Positions 48,146 through 59,067 of a stretch of DNA of 64,000 nt are shown here, piece by piece (the first letter of the stretch is position 1; each line of letters opens with the position of its first letter). Below the pieces are notes generated by a model. The model made no database searches and had not been told where the DNA came from. It saw only the letters and a program-made list of their open reading frames with translations. Position numbers and translations under genes: made by a program. Source of the DNA: Pyropia haitanensis (taxonomy: Eukaryota > Rhodophyta > Bangiophyceae > Bangiales > Bangiaceae). The stretch covers positions 992,001 through 1,056,000 of the forward strand of contig SDUX01000001.1 of the NCBI GenBank assembly GCA_008729055.1. Reading direction: 5' to 3'.

Positions 48146-50254
48146 GTGCGAGGAGGTGCTGCGGGTGGGCGTTCAGAGGACTTGCCACAGTCGCTGCGGC
48201 ACGGCAAGCGTGGCAGTGGTCGTTGTGGAGGCCGCGGCAGCTGCAGCAGTGTTAGTCACAGCAGCGACAGTGGCAGCGAGTCCTCCTCTGATGATGATGC
48301 TGGTGGCGGCTACTGGGCGTCAGATTCGGACGGTTCCGCGCCTGGCTCCGCAGGCACGGGCGCTCTGGCCGCCCGCACTCCTGAGGTGGACCTGCTCGAC
48401 CGCCCGACGCTACGCCCGCGGCTGCTGGTGGGCGGTGCCGTCGGGCTGGGCCAGGCCGACCTCGGCCCCGCCCTGCTCCACGTGCTGGAAGGGTGCCCCG
48501 TCCACAGCATTGACCTCACGTCACTCACGTCAGATCCTTCCGCTCGGAGCGGGGAAGAGGCGCTCGCATCGGCAGTGCGGGAGGCGTGCCGCGCGGCGCC
48601 GTCAGTGCTGTACATTCCCCACTTGGAGCTGTGGTGGGAGACGGCGTCGTCCAGCCTCATCGCCTGCCTTCACGTCACCCTGCGCGACATCCCCGCGTCC
48701 CTGCCATTATTGGTATTGGGCACCACGGACGTGCCCGTCATGAATGTGCCGGAGGACTTCCGACGCCACTTTCCAGACCTGCTTTGCCTCGAGTCGCCTG
48801 AGCAGGAAGCCCGCGCCGCACACTTTGAGCCGCTCCTCGCCGCCGCTGCGGCGGTGCCGCCTTCGGTTGGGCGGCGGCAGCGTCGTCGCGCGCGCGGACC
48901 GCCACCACCCCTGCCGTTGGCGGTCGAGCCACCGCCGCCGCCAGCCGTGTCGGCCGCAGCCGCTGCGGCCGCCGCGACGGCTGCCAATCTGGCCCGCCGG
49001 CGCGACGACGAGGCGGCCCTGCGGGTGCTGCGCATGGAGATGCGTACCCTCCTGGAGCGCCTCCTGTCGGATAAGAAACTGAAGGCATACTGGCGTCCGG
49101 TTGACCCGGCGGTGGCACCCGACTACTTTGACATCATCAAGCGCCCCGTGGACCTGTCGCTGATCGCGGCCAATGTGGACCGCGGCCGCTACCCGACCGT
49201 CCTTGCCATGATTGCCGACTTTGACCAGATGGTCCGCAACGCCCTGAAGTACAACCCGCCCCACACGGAGGAAGGGGCGGTGCTTATCCGGCGGGCCAAT
49301 GCGATCGTGGATATTGTGCACGCATGGGCGGACAGCTTGAACCCTGCGTTGGTGGAACGCTGCAATGCGGTGGTTGCCGCGCGGGTTGCAGAGGCGTCGG
49401 CGAAGGCGGCGGCCGCGCTAGCGGCGGCCTCTCCGGCAGCGGCTGAAGGGGCGGCAACGGGGGGGGGGGCGCCCGCAGTGCCCATCTCTGGCGTTGGCGG
49501 CGAGGCCGCGCGTTCTGGCTCTGGCGCCGCTGTTGACCCTGCTGGCGTGGCAAATACGCCCAAGCCAATGTCGGGCGCCAACGAGGAGGCGCCTATGGAC
49601 ATTGACCGGTCACCCGTTGCGGCCGGCACTGCGGGTGGCGGCGGCAGCGGTGGTGACAACGTTGGTGGTGGTGCGGGCGATCGCGCCGAAGACGATGACG
49701 AAGAAGAGGATGAGGAGGTGATCGAGACGGGACGGGTGGTTGCGGCCAGCGTGGTCGACGCTGCCGCCGCGGCCCCACCACCCCCGAGTGGGGTTTTGGC
49801 TGCAGCCGCTGCCACCCCTCTGCCGGCGGCCGCGGCCGCCGCTGCCACAGACGTGCCCGCCGCCAATGGGGGCAGCGATGGCGGCAGGGACGGCCTCGCC
49901 GGTGGCCCGCCCCCTCCCCCTGTGGGCATCCCGGCCGACGCTGCGCTCGTAGCCGCCACCCGAGCGCGCATCGTGGCCGTTACGGCCGGCTACAGCGTCG
50001 ATGGCCTCGAGTCGCTGCACGTCAAGCTGGCCACGGCTCTCCGGCGGCGGCGGCATCAGCGCCGACGCGCGCAAGTCGTTGCCCGGTTGGGCCAACTGGT
50101 GGAGGAGTCTGTAGCGGAGGCGGTGGCGGCGGTGGCGGCGGGGGCGGCGGCGGGACATCCGCCTGGGGAGGGCGACGCGGCTCAGGAGCCGCTGGCGTTG
50201 GACGCACAGGGTACCGCTGAGGTGGGGGGCGGGGGGGTGAGAGTGGTCGACTAA
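43615..50254 (+). CDS. ATAD2/Yta7-like AAA+ ATPase with bromodomain, two exons
   Basis: Exons 43615..43637 and 44092..50254, 2061 residues. Exon 1 codes only MPRRADS plus two bases; the donor GTGCGT and acceptor GTCGACAG restore the frame so that RAPIRG follows. Residues up to about 800 are acidic, basic and Ser-rich disorder. AAA1 begins DWSAIGGLENHIRSL at 808, Walker A GPPGTGKT is at 851-858, pore segment FFMRNGADCLSKWVGEAERQ at about 1109, Walker B IIFFDEIDG near 1143, and LRRPGRFDRE provides Arg fingers. AAA2 (from about 1445) lacks a Walker A Lys, as usual for this family. The bromodomain spans about 1650-1750 with acetyl-lysine-binding Asn in NALKYN (1729). The family is a chromatin histone-handling hexamer. 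Unusual is about 240 residues of Ala/Gly-rich sequence inserted inside AAA1. Confidence 0.9.
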
Positions 50255-52008
50255 AGGCTGTTGGTGGGGGGGCTCGCCGTCGACGACTCCGCCCCGTTCA
50301 CGTTCGCCCGCGCGCGTGTGCAGTCGAAGTTTGGTCACTTGACAGGGTCGACTACTCGCCCGTGTTGCCGGTCTGTTCGCTGGCGCGCGCTGGCGCTAGC
50401 GCGCGCTATTATCTTTTTTTGTGCCTCTCCAGTTTTCCTTTTTCACGATCAGTCATACCCCACTGCAGCTGATCGTGGCGGCCGTGAACCCGCCGGGCGA
50501 GCACACCGCGACCGGTGGCCTGGTCAGCGGTCGGCGGCCCGGTCAGCGGCGGGCTGACCTGGTCATCGCCACGCCACGGCGGTGACCATGCCGCCAAGTA
50601 TTTATCCGGTTGGCGCGCGCCACCGGGCGGTCGCGTCGCGGCCCGCCACTCGGCTGGTGTTGGGATGGGCCACGCTTTGCACTGCATCCAGCCCCGCCCC
50701 CCCCCCACCCCGCACTATGGTACGCGTGACCCTATTCTTTGCCCAGGGCCGCACCCCGCCGGTGTCTCTGGCAAGAGCGGGGACAATGTAGCGGCAGCTG
50801 GGGATGGCTGCCGCTTGGTTCGTTTCGCGACGGCGGCGCGACGCGGGGTGCGCCGCGGCGGCCGTCGCTCGGGCATGGAGAGGCCTCGAGGGGCCGCTTG
50901 CTCCGCAGGACCGCGCGTTGCAGTGCTGTTCCTCCGACACCTGCAAGAGGCCCAGAAAAGGCCGACCGGTTCGGACGTGTACCACCTCAGTTCCGGGTTT
51001 TTTCCTATCCATTTCAACGTTTCCATTTTTTCGTTTTCTCGCATCGAATAGACACCCGCCACCGCCCCAGTAGCGACGTCACCCGCGGTCTGCAGCGGTC
51101 ACGAATCGAGGCCGAGACGATCGTAAGGGACTGTCTTTCGGGCATGGAGGCTGATTCTGGAGTGAGTCGAAATGCGGCTGGAGGGCTCTGGACAATGCAG
51201 TCCTCGCATTTCTTGAAACAACGCGGAAGGGATTGCGGGCCACTGGAAAATCGGAGAGCGCAGTGCGATCCTTCAGCCCTTGTCAGTGAGCGTCAGCCAC
51301 TATGCAGGCGTGATTGCGTAGTTTCATCCACATGCGACTTCTGAAGCGTTGTGTACGTCCACTGGTACTCATTGGAGAAGTGCCGCACAGTGGACTACGC
51401 AGGGGCTGGACAATGCGCTTCGAAGCGGACTGGACGGAGGCTGGGGCAGACGTCTCAAAGCGGACTGTACAGAGGCTGGGGCGTACGTCTCAAAGCGGAC
51501 TGTGCGCAGGCTGAGGCATACGTCTCACAGTTGACTTTGCGCAGGATGACGTATTATCATATTCTTGTGCTGGTCAGCGGGCTGTACAGTGCCATCCACC
51601 AGGGTGCCCATACGCGGCCGTACCGCGCGTCGGTGCACACAACGTGCCGCCGTACGACTCTCCCCACACAAACACTCAGCCCGCCGCGCCAAGCAGACGA
51701 CCCCTCCGAGCAACACACTCCTACGCCGTTACGCCACTCAGTCCAACTCCGATAAGACCCCACCCGCGTCCACCCACAGGCGACCAGCAAGGTGCCCCTG
51801 CAACGACACGCCCCGCACCGGCACACACTCCTCTCTCCGCCACACCTGCTCCTCTCAATGAAGCGTCACCCCGCGCGCTGCGAGCAAGCCGTAATCAGCT
51901 CAGACCGTCCCAGCCGACCGTCCTGCACTCCCCACCTCTTGGCCGTCACTTGGACACAGCACGCCAGCCGCGTCCAGGTCTTGAAGAGGAGTCGTCAGCT
52001 TGATGCTC
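50255..52008. other. Spacer downstream of the ATAD2-like gene
   Basis: Less GC-rich, with T-rich stretches at about 50409..50420 and 50997..51035. It includes the 35-base tandem repeat listed separately. No supported gene. Confidence 0.45.
51424..51550. repeat. 35-base tandem repeat, about 3.6 copies
   Basis: The core CGGAC occurs at 51426, 51461 and 51496 and as TTGAC at 51531, exactly 35 bases apart, within units containing AGGCTGGGGC and ACGTCTCA. Copies are about 80-90 percent alike by eye. Confidence 0.9.
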
Positions 52009-54517
52009 TCAAACGGACGAGCCCAAACCTGCCAGAACTGCGGCTGCAGCTGCAGACGCAGCAGCGACAGCGCTCTCGTCCTCACCACCACCAGCCGCCG
52101 CGCCGTCGTCAACCTCGCCACCAGCAGCCGTCGCGCCGTCCACTGCCTCGCTATCGCCAGCGGCCGCCGCGTCCTGCTCCGCGCCTCTAATAGCACCATC
52201 AGCAGGCGCCGCGGCTGTCTCATCTGCGCGACCAGTAGCGCCAGCGGCAGCGGCCGGCACACCGTCTATTCCCGCTAGCCCACTTGCGGTGGTGGCACGT
52301 GCAGCAATGGCGGCGTTCTCCCGGTCAACACGAGCAGCCGCGGCCACATCCATCTCGTCTGGCTCGTCTGTCGCAATAGGGTCACTGGCCCCGGCTTCAG
52401 ACGGCAGAATGGCGGTTGTGGTGCACGGGACGGCCGGCAGAACGCGGTCAATCTTGGCACGTGAACGGTCGCCCTTGTCTTTCAGAACCAGGTCCTTGTG
52501 CCACGAACCGCGGCCGAGAAGGTAGAAGTAGAGGCGGTGCGTCTCCAGCAACCAGTGTGGACGGTGGTTGTCCATCTTGTACTTGGGATTCTTCACTTGG
52601 CGGATGATCTTGACCAGCTCCACCCTCACCTGCACAACCAGTAGCAGACAGCAGAACAGAAGAGGCCGCACAAAGCAAAGAGCTCACCGCATGCCCACCA
52701 CTGCGCGTCAATATAGGGCACTACACCGGGACCGGACCATGAACCACCCCCCCCTTCAGCAGCCAAACTAGAACCAGGGATGTCACGGTCCCGAGCATCG
52801 CTTGAAAGCACCATAACAGGGCAGCCTGCAAGCGCAGCACACAGACGCAATCAACACATGAACATACCTTGACGGAAGCAAACGAAAAATGTCCCAGCAG
52901 CGCCCGAACGTGTCCCACGTCGCCAACGTCCACCGGGTCAACCCAGAAATGGTTCTTGCAGCCAAGCCATTCAAACGCCGCGACAGTGGCTTCTACGACG
53001 CCCTCGAAGCCCGTCTTAGACTTCAGGTACTTGTCTCGGTTCAGCCACCTGACGGCGGCCACCAGCGCCTCCTCGGGGTCCGACGGAAAGTCGACCTTGC
53101 GCTTCCAGGCGTCCACGGCAGCTTGCCCTAGCTGCATGAAGAATGTGGCGCGGCGGTCGTTAAACATCTTCGCGTTCGGCACCACGCGTGGTATCGTCCT
53201 GTTCTCCTTGGCGTCCTTGGCGGACAATGGCACCTCCCGCCTGCCGTTGACAATGACAGCTGCCTCATCCTCTGTGACATTCAGCGTGTCAGAGACGACC
53301 TTGGCCATCAAACCCGCCGTACCGCTGGGGCCCTTCCAGACATCTTTCGTGCTCTCGGCGTCCGTAAACGCAATCTTGAGCGCGTCGACGTACACCGTCT
53401 TGCACTTCAACAGGCTCTGCTCCATCTCGTTGCGCGCCTCGGGGCTATTGGCCGCGATGGATGTCTTGAGCAGCTGCACCTCTAAAGCCAAGCCTTTCTG
53501 CTGGTCCTTGACCTCCTTGAGCAGTGACGCGTTCTTCTCCAGCGCGCGCGTGACGGCCTCGTACTTTGACGCCGACGTGTTGACCTCAATGCGTACCGAC
53601 GCCAGGAAAGCGGCCACTCCTCGAGTGTGGGTGAGCAGCTCGTTCATTCCGTTCGCCAGGTCCGTCCAAAAAACCTCCGTAGGCTCAGCGGCACCAGGGA
53701 AGGCACTGCCCGCCGTGTTGGCAATGCGACCATCGGCACGCTCTGCTGCTGCAGCCGGTTCGAGTCCTTGGACGCCGACCGGTCCGTTCGATACCCCTTG
53801 GCGTGGGGTAACAGAGCTCGAACCGGATGGACCGCCCAACTCGCTGTCGACAGTCCCCAAGGCACCTGCAGGTGCAGTAGGTCCCTGTCCAGCAGGAAGA
53901 GACGCAGGTGAAGCGGTGCCTACCGCTGACGCTGCGGGCAAGGACTGGGAAAGTGGAGCCGCCCCCGCACGAGGTGCTACGGTCACGCTGGAGTCTGCCA
54001 CCGCACTTGTCTCCGGCCGCAACGATGTCCCTGCCCCGGCTCCTGACGCGACCACCGCACTTGTTGTCGCTGCCACGGTAGAACCTGCCCCCGTTGCCGA
54101 CGCTACCACCTGACCAGTCGCCGCCGCCACGGTGGATTCTGCCCCCGTTGCTGAAGCTGCCGCAGCAGGTGGTGCCGTTACGCTGGGCCCCGCCGCCGAG
54201 CCGGGCGCTGGCGCCACACTTGAGGATGACGTTGGAGCTGCGGGGGGCTGCGCACGTCGCGTACGGGCACCTGGCGCCACAGCTCCAGGCGGCCCGCTCG
54301 GACCTCCACCGTTGGGCGCGTGAAACGCGTTGCCTGGTCGAGCCGCGTGCAGAGCTCTCATCGCCGCAGCGGCGGAGCTGACAGGTGGTTTCTGCTTCCT
54401 TGGCGTCTGACCCTTGCCCTTGGCCGCGGGCTTTCTAGGCGCCTTGGTGACGCCAGGATGGGCGGCGGGAACTGTCGTAGAGCGAGCTGCTGCCGCTGCG
54501 GCCCTTGAGGTTGTCAT
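52009..54517 (-). CDS. Unknown protein with central coiled-coil region, two exons
   Basis: Exons 54517..52868 and 52629..52009 on the minus strand, 756 residues; intron GTATGTT...TTGTGCAG in phase 0. Residues 1-290 are Ala/Pro/Ser/Thr-rich disorder with repeated SATGAGSTVAA-like units. Residues about 292-400 form a charged, heptad-like helix (ALEKNASLLKEVKDQQKG, EVQLLKTSI). A folded-looking region follows with NRTIPRVVPNAKMFNDRRAT, VDAWKRKVDFP, VVEATVAAFEWLGCKNHFWV and, across the splice, VRVELVKIIRQVKN and NHRPHWLLETHRLYFYLLG. The tail is Ala/Gly/Asp-rich. No known domain was recognised. Aromatic residues and clean splice sites argue it is real; the repeat-rich surroundings make a transposon-borne or lineage-specific multigene family possible. 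Confidence 0.7.
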
Positions 54518-54587
54518 TGCAGGGGAGGCCAGGGCACCAGGTGGCCGCGGTCACACGAACCAGCAGCAGAAAGAACCCGCAGAACCG

Positions 54588-55862
54588 ATGGCAGGCGCCC
54601 CCAGGAGTACTAGAAAGAGGGCCAGGCAAATCCTGACCGCGGCAGCTCGCAGCGGAGCAACGCCGCGCAGCGGCCACGCCCGTTCCGCCGGTCGCGGCGA
54701 GTCGCCGGCGGCCGCCACGAGTACCGCGGCCGCAACAGCCGCCGCCACTGTCTCCACCTCCGCCGTCGCCGCCGCCGCCGCATTCACCGACTACGCCTCC
54801 GTCGTCGCTGCCACCGCCACGACCCTTACGACAGGCAGCGGCGGGGTTGGTCGCCCTCCGCGGGCAGCTTCTGCTACGCGGCAACCGCCGCCACCACGAG
54901 TGACACTGCCGCCGCCGGCTCCGCCGCCGTCGCCGCCGCCCCCACGAGTACCACCGCCGCCACCGACGCCGCCGCCGCCGCAGGCTCCACCGCCGTCGCC
55001 GCCGCCCGCACACGTACCACCGCCGCCACCGACGCCGCCGCCGCCGCAGGCTCCACCGCCGTCGCCGCCGCCCGCACGAGTACCACCGCCGCCACCGACG
55101 CAGCCGCCGCCGCAGGCTCCACCGCCGTCGCCGCCGCCCGCACGGGTACCACCGCCGCCACCGACGCCGCCGCCGCCGCCGGCTCCGCAGGCGCCGCCGC
55201 CGCCCGCACGAGTACCACCGCCGCCACCGACGCCGCCGCCGCCGCGGCCGCCACCACCTCCGCCGTCGCCGCTGCCGTCGCGGGATCCGGGAGCACAGTC
55301 AGCGGGGAAGTCACGCCGCGACAGCGACCGGGGGAAGGGGTGCAACTCGCGGCGGCGGAGGCAGCGGCCGCGGTCAGACTGCGCCGACCAACCAGGGACC
55401 TCGCCTCAGCTACGAGCGCCTCGCAGGCCGTCCTCGACCGCCACAATAGGAAGCTGCGTAGGAGGGTTACGAAAACACGAAGGCACGGTACAGCCCGCGG
55501 TCCTCGACAGCGGGGGGGGGCGAACGCCCAGCACCGACCGCAGGGAACGACAGCGGGAAAGGTGGGGGGGGGGAGGTGGCGGGGGGGGGCAGGGTAAGCC
55601 GGCACGGACGCAGCCCGAACAACACAGCGGAGGTAGGACACGCCGGAAGTGGCAGCGCGGCATCGTGGAAGCGCGGGACAAGTGCAGCACCGCACACTGT
55701 GTGCCACGCAAGAGGGTGACAGACAGAGGTCGTGGACGTACCGCTTCGCACGGTACCGGGCGGGCCGGGCGGACACTCTCCCGCGAAGGCGGGCAGCGCT
55801 CGTGGAGCGCTGCGGGCGGTCGTCAGCACTGCGGTGGGCCCTGGGATTTTAAAATAATTTAG
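54588..55862 (+). CDS. Uncertain Pro-rich ORF over a minisatellite
   Basis: Open frame starting MAGAPRSTRKRARQ, divergent from the unknown gene to its left by only 70 bases. Its first 90 residues have protein-like composition; it then crosses the 66-base repeat as Pro-rich text. In the other plus frame the same repeat reads TTAATDAAAAAGSTAVAAAR and leads into RPTRDLASATSASQAV and LDRHNRKLRRR, which is equally protein-like, so an intron or indel may join the two. Neither reading has a known domain. Confidence 0.3.
   Translation: MAGAPRSTRKRARQILTAAARSGATPRSGHARSAGRGESPAAATSTAAATAAATVSTSAVAAAAAFTDYASVVAATATTLTTGSGGVGRPPRAASATRQPPPPRVTLPPPAPPPSPPPPRVPPPPPTPPPPQAPPPSPPPAHVPPPPPTPPPPQAPPPSPPPARVPPPPPTQPPPQAPPPSPPPARVPPPPPTPPPPPAPQAPPPPARVPPPPPTPPPPRPPPPPPSPLPSRDPGAQSAGKSRRDSDRGKGCNSRRRRQRPRSDCADQPGTSPQLRAPRRPSSTATIGSCVGGLRKHEGTVQPAVLDSGGGRTPSTDRRERQRERWGGGGGGGGQGKPARTQPEQHSGGRTRRKWQRGIVEARDKCSTAHCVPRKRVTDRGRGRTASHGTGRAGRTLSREGGQRSWSAAGGRQHCGGPWDFKII
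54948..55277. repeat. 66-base minisatellite, five copies
   Basis: The start triplet of the unit (GTACCACCGCCGCCACCGAC) occurs at 54948, 55014, 55080, 55146 and 55212, exactly 66 bases apart, so the period keeps frame. Copies differ by a few substitutions, and the fourth has a rearranged end. Confidence 0.92.
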
Positions 55863-56222
55863 GAGACGAAATGGGCTCTTGCCCCGTTCGAGTCCAGAAA
55901 CTCCAATCCCACGGACTTGCCTGCGGCCGCACTCCACGCTCGAATTATCGAACTAAAGACTCCTTTGGTCGACGCCGATGTGCCGCCAACCGCACCTACA
56001 GGTCGCTGCCGCTCGTCGTCGGAGCGCTGTGCCTCGCCGGGCTACGTCAACCGCGCTTCTCACCGCGGTGTCGGTGCGATGCGTTCGGTGCTTGCTCGGT
56101 GGGTGTTCCACGACCGTTCCTCCTCGGCAAGTCCCACCGGCAGCGGACCGTGGTTGGCGGGGGTGCCGTCAACGGTCGGCCACGCAGCCGGCATGCCTGG
56201 CATCCTCGCGTCGGTCGGCAGC

Positions 56223-56790
56223 CGCCTTCTGGCTGACGCACCGCCGTGTGGCCGCTTCGCGGCGGGGCGCACACCGGGCGTGTCTGTCGCTGTGACCGGT
56301 ACTGCGCGGGCAACTGTCGGTTACGCCCTCCTGCTGCCGCGTCTGCCTACCCCCCCCTTGCCTTCTGGTTCGCTGCGGCGCGCATCTTGGCCGTATCGTT
56401 GCGCGCACGCCGTCGCCGTTGGCGGGGTAGCTGTCCGCCGCTCGCTACGGCCATCACCAGCCTCTTGGCCGATGAACCGCCTTGTGGCCGTTTCGCGGCG
56501 GGACACACACAGGCCCTTCTGTCGCTGTGACCGGCACGGCGCGGGTCTTGGCGCCATGTTTTCGCTCGCGCTGTCGGCGGGTGCGCGCTGGCACAGTGCC
56601 CCGTTTGCTGGCCGCTGCTCCCCGCGGCCACCCAAGCCCCCGCCCGTCTTGGCCATCCTCGGAAGGGCGGTGGTCTGTCGGTCGCCCCGCGTCTCGGGCA
56701 CTGGAGCGACCCACGGTGCAACGGTCGCCGCTGGAAACTGTCGGTTACCCCCTTCTGCTGGCGCCTCTGCCCACCCCCCCCCCCATGCGA
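56223..56790. repeat. Mosaic direct repeats
   Basis: A segment of about 85 bases with TGTGGCCG followed by TTCGCGGCGGG and CTGTCGCTGTGACCGG occurs at 56247 and again at 56483 (offset 236). Another segment, CTGTCGGTTAC followed by CCCTC or CCCTT and CTGCTG, occurs at 56314 and 56738 (offset 424). The order differs, so the array is rearranged rather than simple tandem. Confidence 0.7.
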
Positions 56791-57009
56791 CCTGGTGCGG
56801 CCGCGCCCTGCCGCCGGTGCGTACTCCTTCGGCAAGATGATGTCACCGCGCTGTGATGCCAAATCCCCCCCGCGCTGGACACCTTGTCGGCGCTGCGCTC
56901 GCACAGGCACGGCCTAGAGGACGCTTGCCCCAGGGCCTTTCGCGTCGCCGCGCCGACGCGGAGAGCTCCCCGATCATCGGCAGCACTGTTCTCGTCCGGC
57001 GCCGCCGCT

Positions 57010-57340
57010 GGAAGTTTTGTTGGCGCCCGTACCACCCGCTCTCGCTTCCCACCACCGACGACCACCCCCCCCACACTGCGGCCGGCCGGGCGCCGCGAAG
57101 GGGACGCTCGCTGCTGGAGGTTATTTGCCGCTCGGACCCCCCGCCCACGCTCTCCACCACCGACCACCACGGCCCCCACACTGTGGCCGGCCGGTCTCCG
57201 CCAAGTGGACGCTCGCTGCTGGTAGGTGTTCGCCACCCCGGCTCCTGTGTCGGTTGCTCACGCCCCACCGCCAAGCTCCACTCGCGCCGACCGGCGGGTT
57301 GCTGCCGAGTTGACCCTCGCCGCTGGTTGGTGCTTGCCGT
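57010..57340. repeat. Approximately 105-base tandem repeat, three degenerate copies
   Basis: GGCCGGCCGG with flanking GACGCTCGCTGCTGG occurs near 57080 and 57185, and a weaker third copy follows near 57295. Each copy also has a CCACCACCGAC or similar block. Confidence 0.7.
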
Positions 57341-57492
57341 CACTATCCTTGCAGCTGCGCCGCCCCGACGCCCCACCCCCGCGCCCATATACGGCTGTTG
57401 CCTAACGGTGCCTCGGTCATCGACCTCCCCCCCCCCGACACCATCGCTGTTGGTTTCCGGAGCTTGCTGCTCCAAGCCGCGGCTGAGGGACG

Positions 57493-59067
57493 ATGCCTTC
57501 GACGCCTACCCCGCCTGACATGCCGCACAGGAAAGCCGCGGCGCCTTCGGTTGTGCGCACCGCACCTGTGGAAGGCGTCCAGCCGGCATGCACGGCCGCG
57601 CCTCCCAGCGTGCAGACGTCTGGCCCGAACGAAGGCGTGGAGCCTCTTCTTCCTGGCAGAGCCGGGATCAAGCCGGTCTGTGATGAGGCCGACCAGGAGA
57701 TTGTGGGTCGTGGCGAGGTCTTGCACGCGGATGGTCCCGCACCCGCAGCTGGCAGGGCCGCTAGTCTGAACGTAGCAGCCCACGGGGATGTTCAAGCGGC
57801 GGCACCGGCTGACGCTGACGTCGAGTTTGATAATGGGGGTACGGTTGTGTCGTCCAGTGCTTCCTCATCTGGCCCTCTCATGTTTGATGGCATGCCCATC
57901 CCGCACTGGCGCTGCCCCCCTAACTTTCTACAGTGGATGGCCTACCAGATGAGTCTGCCACGTGCCGAACGCTACTCTGAGGAGGGCGTTCCCCCCTTGG
58001 TCTCCTCCAGTGAGCCTTCGGATGCCAATGATGAGTCGGACGAGAGTCGGAGTGTGTGACTGAGGTGCTCCGTTGAGACGGTACCGACTCGTGGGCAAGG
58101 ATGCCGACGATGCGTCCGACGAGGGTGGGAGTGTGCGACTGAGGTGCTCCGTTGAGACGTTACCGAGTTGTCGGCAAGCACTAAACAGCTTCAATGTTTC
58201 TCGTTCCACGCTCTTCTCTGTTCAGTCAGCCTCAAATACCAGCGTCCTTGTCATGCACCGTCGCGTCGGTGGAAGGCACCTGCTGGTGTGCCCACCCATA
58301 CGTGCGCCACCGCGGGCGTGCTGCAACTGCTGTACGACAAGTATGGGATGGAGTACGAGTGCCGAAACTGGGACCTCACGGACGTACCCGTGGACATGTG
58401 GCCAGACGCGGCGCTGTCCGTGTGGAACCGGGCTCGCGTTGAGGACATGCTCGCAGCGGATGCCAAGGCTTGCGGGGTACGAGTTAGTTCGTCACTTATT
58501 GACGGGGGTGGGCGCGGTGTTTTCTCAGAGAGACGGTTTGCCGTGGGTGAGAGCCTTATGTCTTTTTGTGGGCAAATTGTTTATGCCGACCTCATGGCGG
58601 CGGCACTCTCCAACGACAAGAAGCGACGAGAGCAGGTCTACGGCACCTACCCTTTCACAACTACTGCGTTGCGTTGGGGGGAGCGGTCTGTTGAGCTGAC
58701 GGTGGGTTGCTCCTTCTGGCGGCCAGGTGGGCCAATGTCATCTGCTCCACTGAAGTGGTGGACGGTGTCAAGGACTCCCATCTCAAGGTGCCCGCGCTCT
58801 GTATGGATCGTGCCAGACGACCACTGTGTGGCAGGGATGGTGAATGACGGCCGCCACGTCGGCGTTGACGGTGCCGGTGCAGGATCGTCGCAGAGCCGCC
58901 CTGCCAACGTACAGCTGGTGCAGCGTTTCAACCCCGTGTTGAACATGAACCACGTGACGCTGCCCAACGCGGTTGAGCTGGTTGCTATTGCGGACATACC
59001 ACGAGGGGCAGAGGTCTACCTGTGCTACGGTGAGGAATATGTATTGTTCGGGCGTGACAAAAAATAG
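57493..59067 (+). CDS. SET-domain protein, probably two exons
   Basis: The second open frame (58226..59067) encodes a SET-like fold: GRGVFSERRFAVGESLMSF at its start, a middle region with NVQLVQRFNPVLNMNHVTL, then VELVAIADIPRGAEVYLCYG and EEY at the end, matching the N-terminal SET motif and the C-terminal ELVAxxDIxxGxEVxxxYG element. Ahead of it LLYDKYGMEYECRNWDL and PVDMWPDAALSVWNRARVEDML are unrecognised. The first open frame (57493..58051) starts MPSTPTPPDMPHRK and ends acidic; I join them with donor A|GTGTGT at 58052 and acceptor TTCTCTGTTCAG at 58225, which keeps phase, but this splice is inferred. SET proteins methylate lysines on histones or on Rubisco and ribosomal proteins. The canonical NHxxxPN motif is replaced by a poorer NPVLNMNH, so activity is uncertain. 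Confidence 0.65.
58021..58178. repeat. 79-base tandem duplication at the exon 1/intron boundary of the SET gene
   Basis: GATGCCAATGATGAGTCGGA at 58021 recurs as GATGCCGACGATGCGTCCGA at 58100, each followed by a near-identical stretch with TGACTGAGGTGCTCC or CGACTGAGGTGCTCC. Each copy carries a GTGTG donor-like site. Confidence 0.85.

Noticed and set aside
44618..50207. Several long antisense frames across the ATAD2-like gene
   Set aside because: High GC removes stop codons; the plus strand has conserved AAA and bromodomain motifs while the antisense frames have none.
55881..55900. TTCGAGTCC, a tRNA T-loop-like sequence
   Set aside because: No matching D arm, anticodon arm or acceptor pairing can be drawn upstream.
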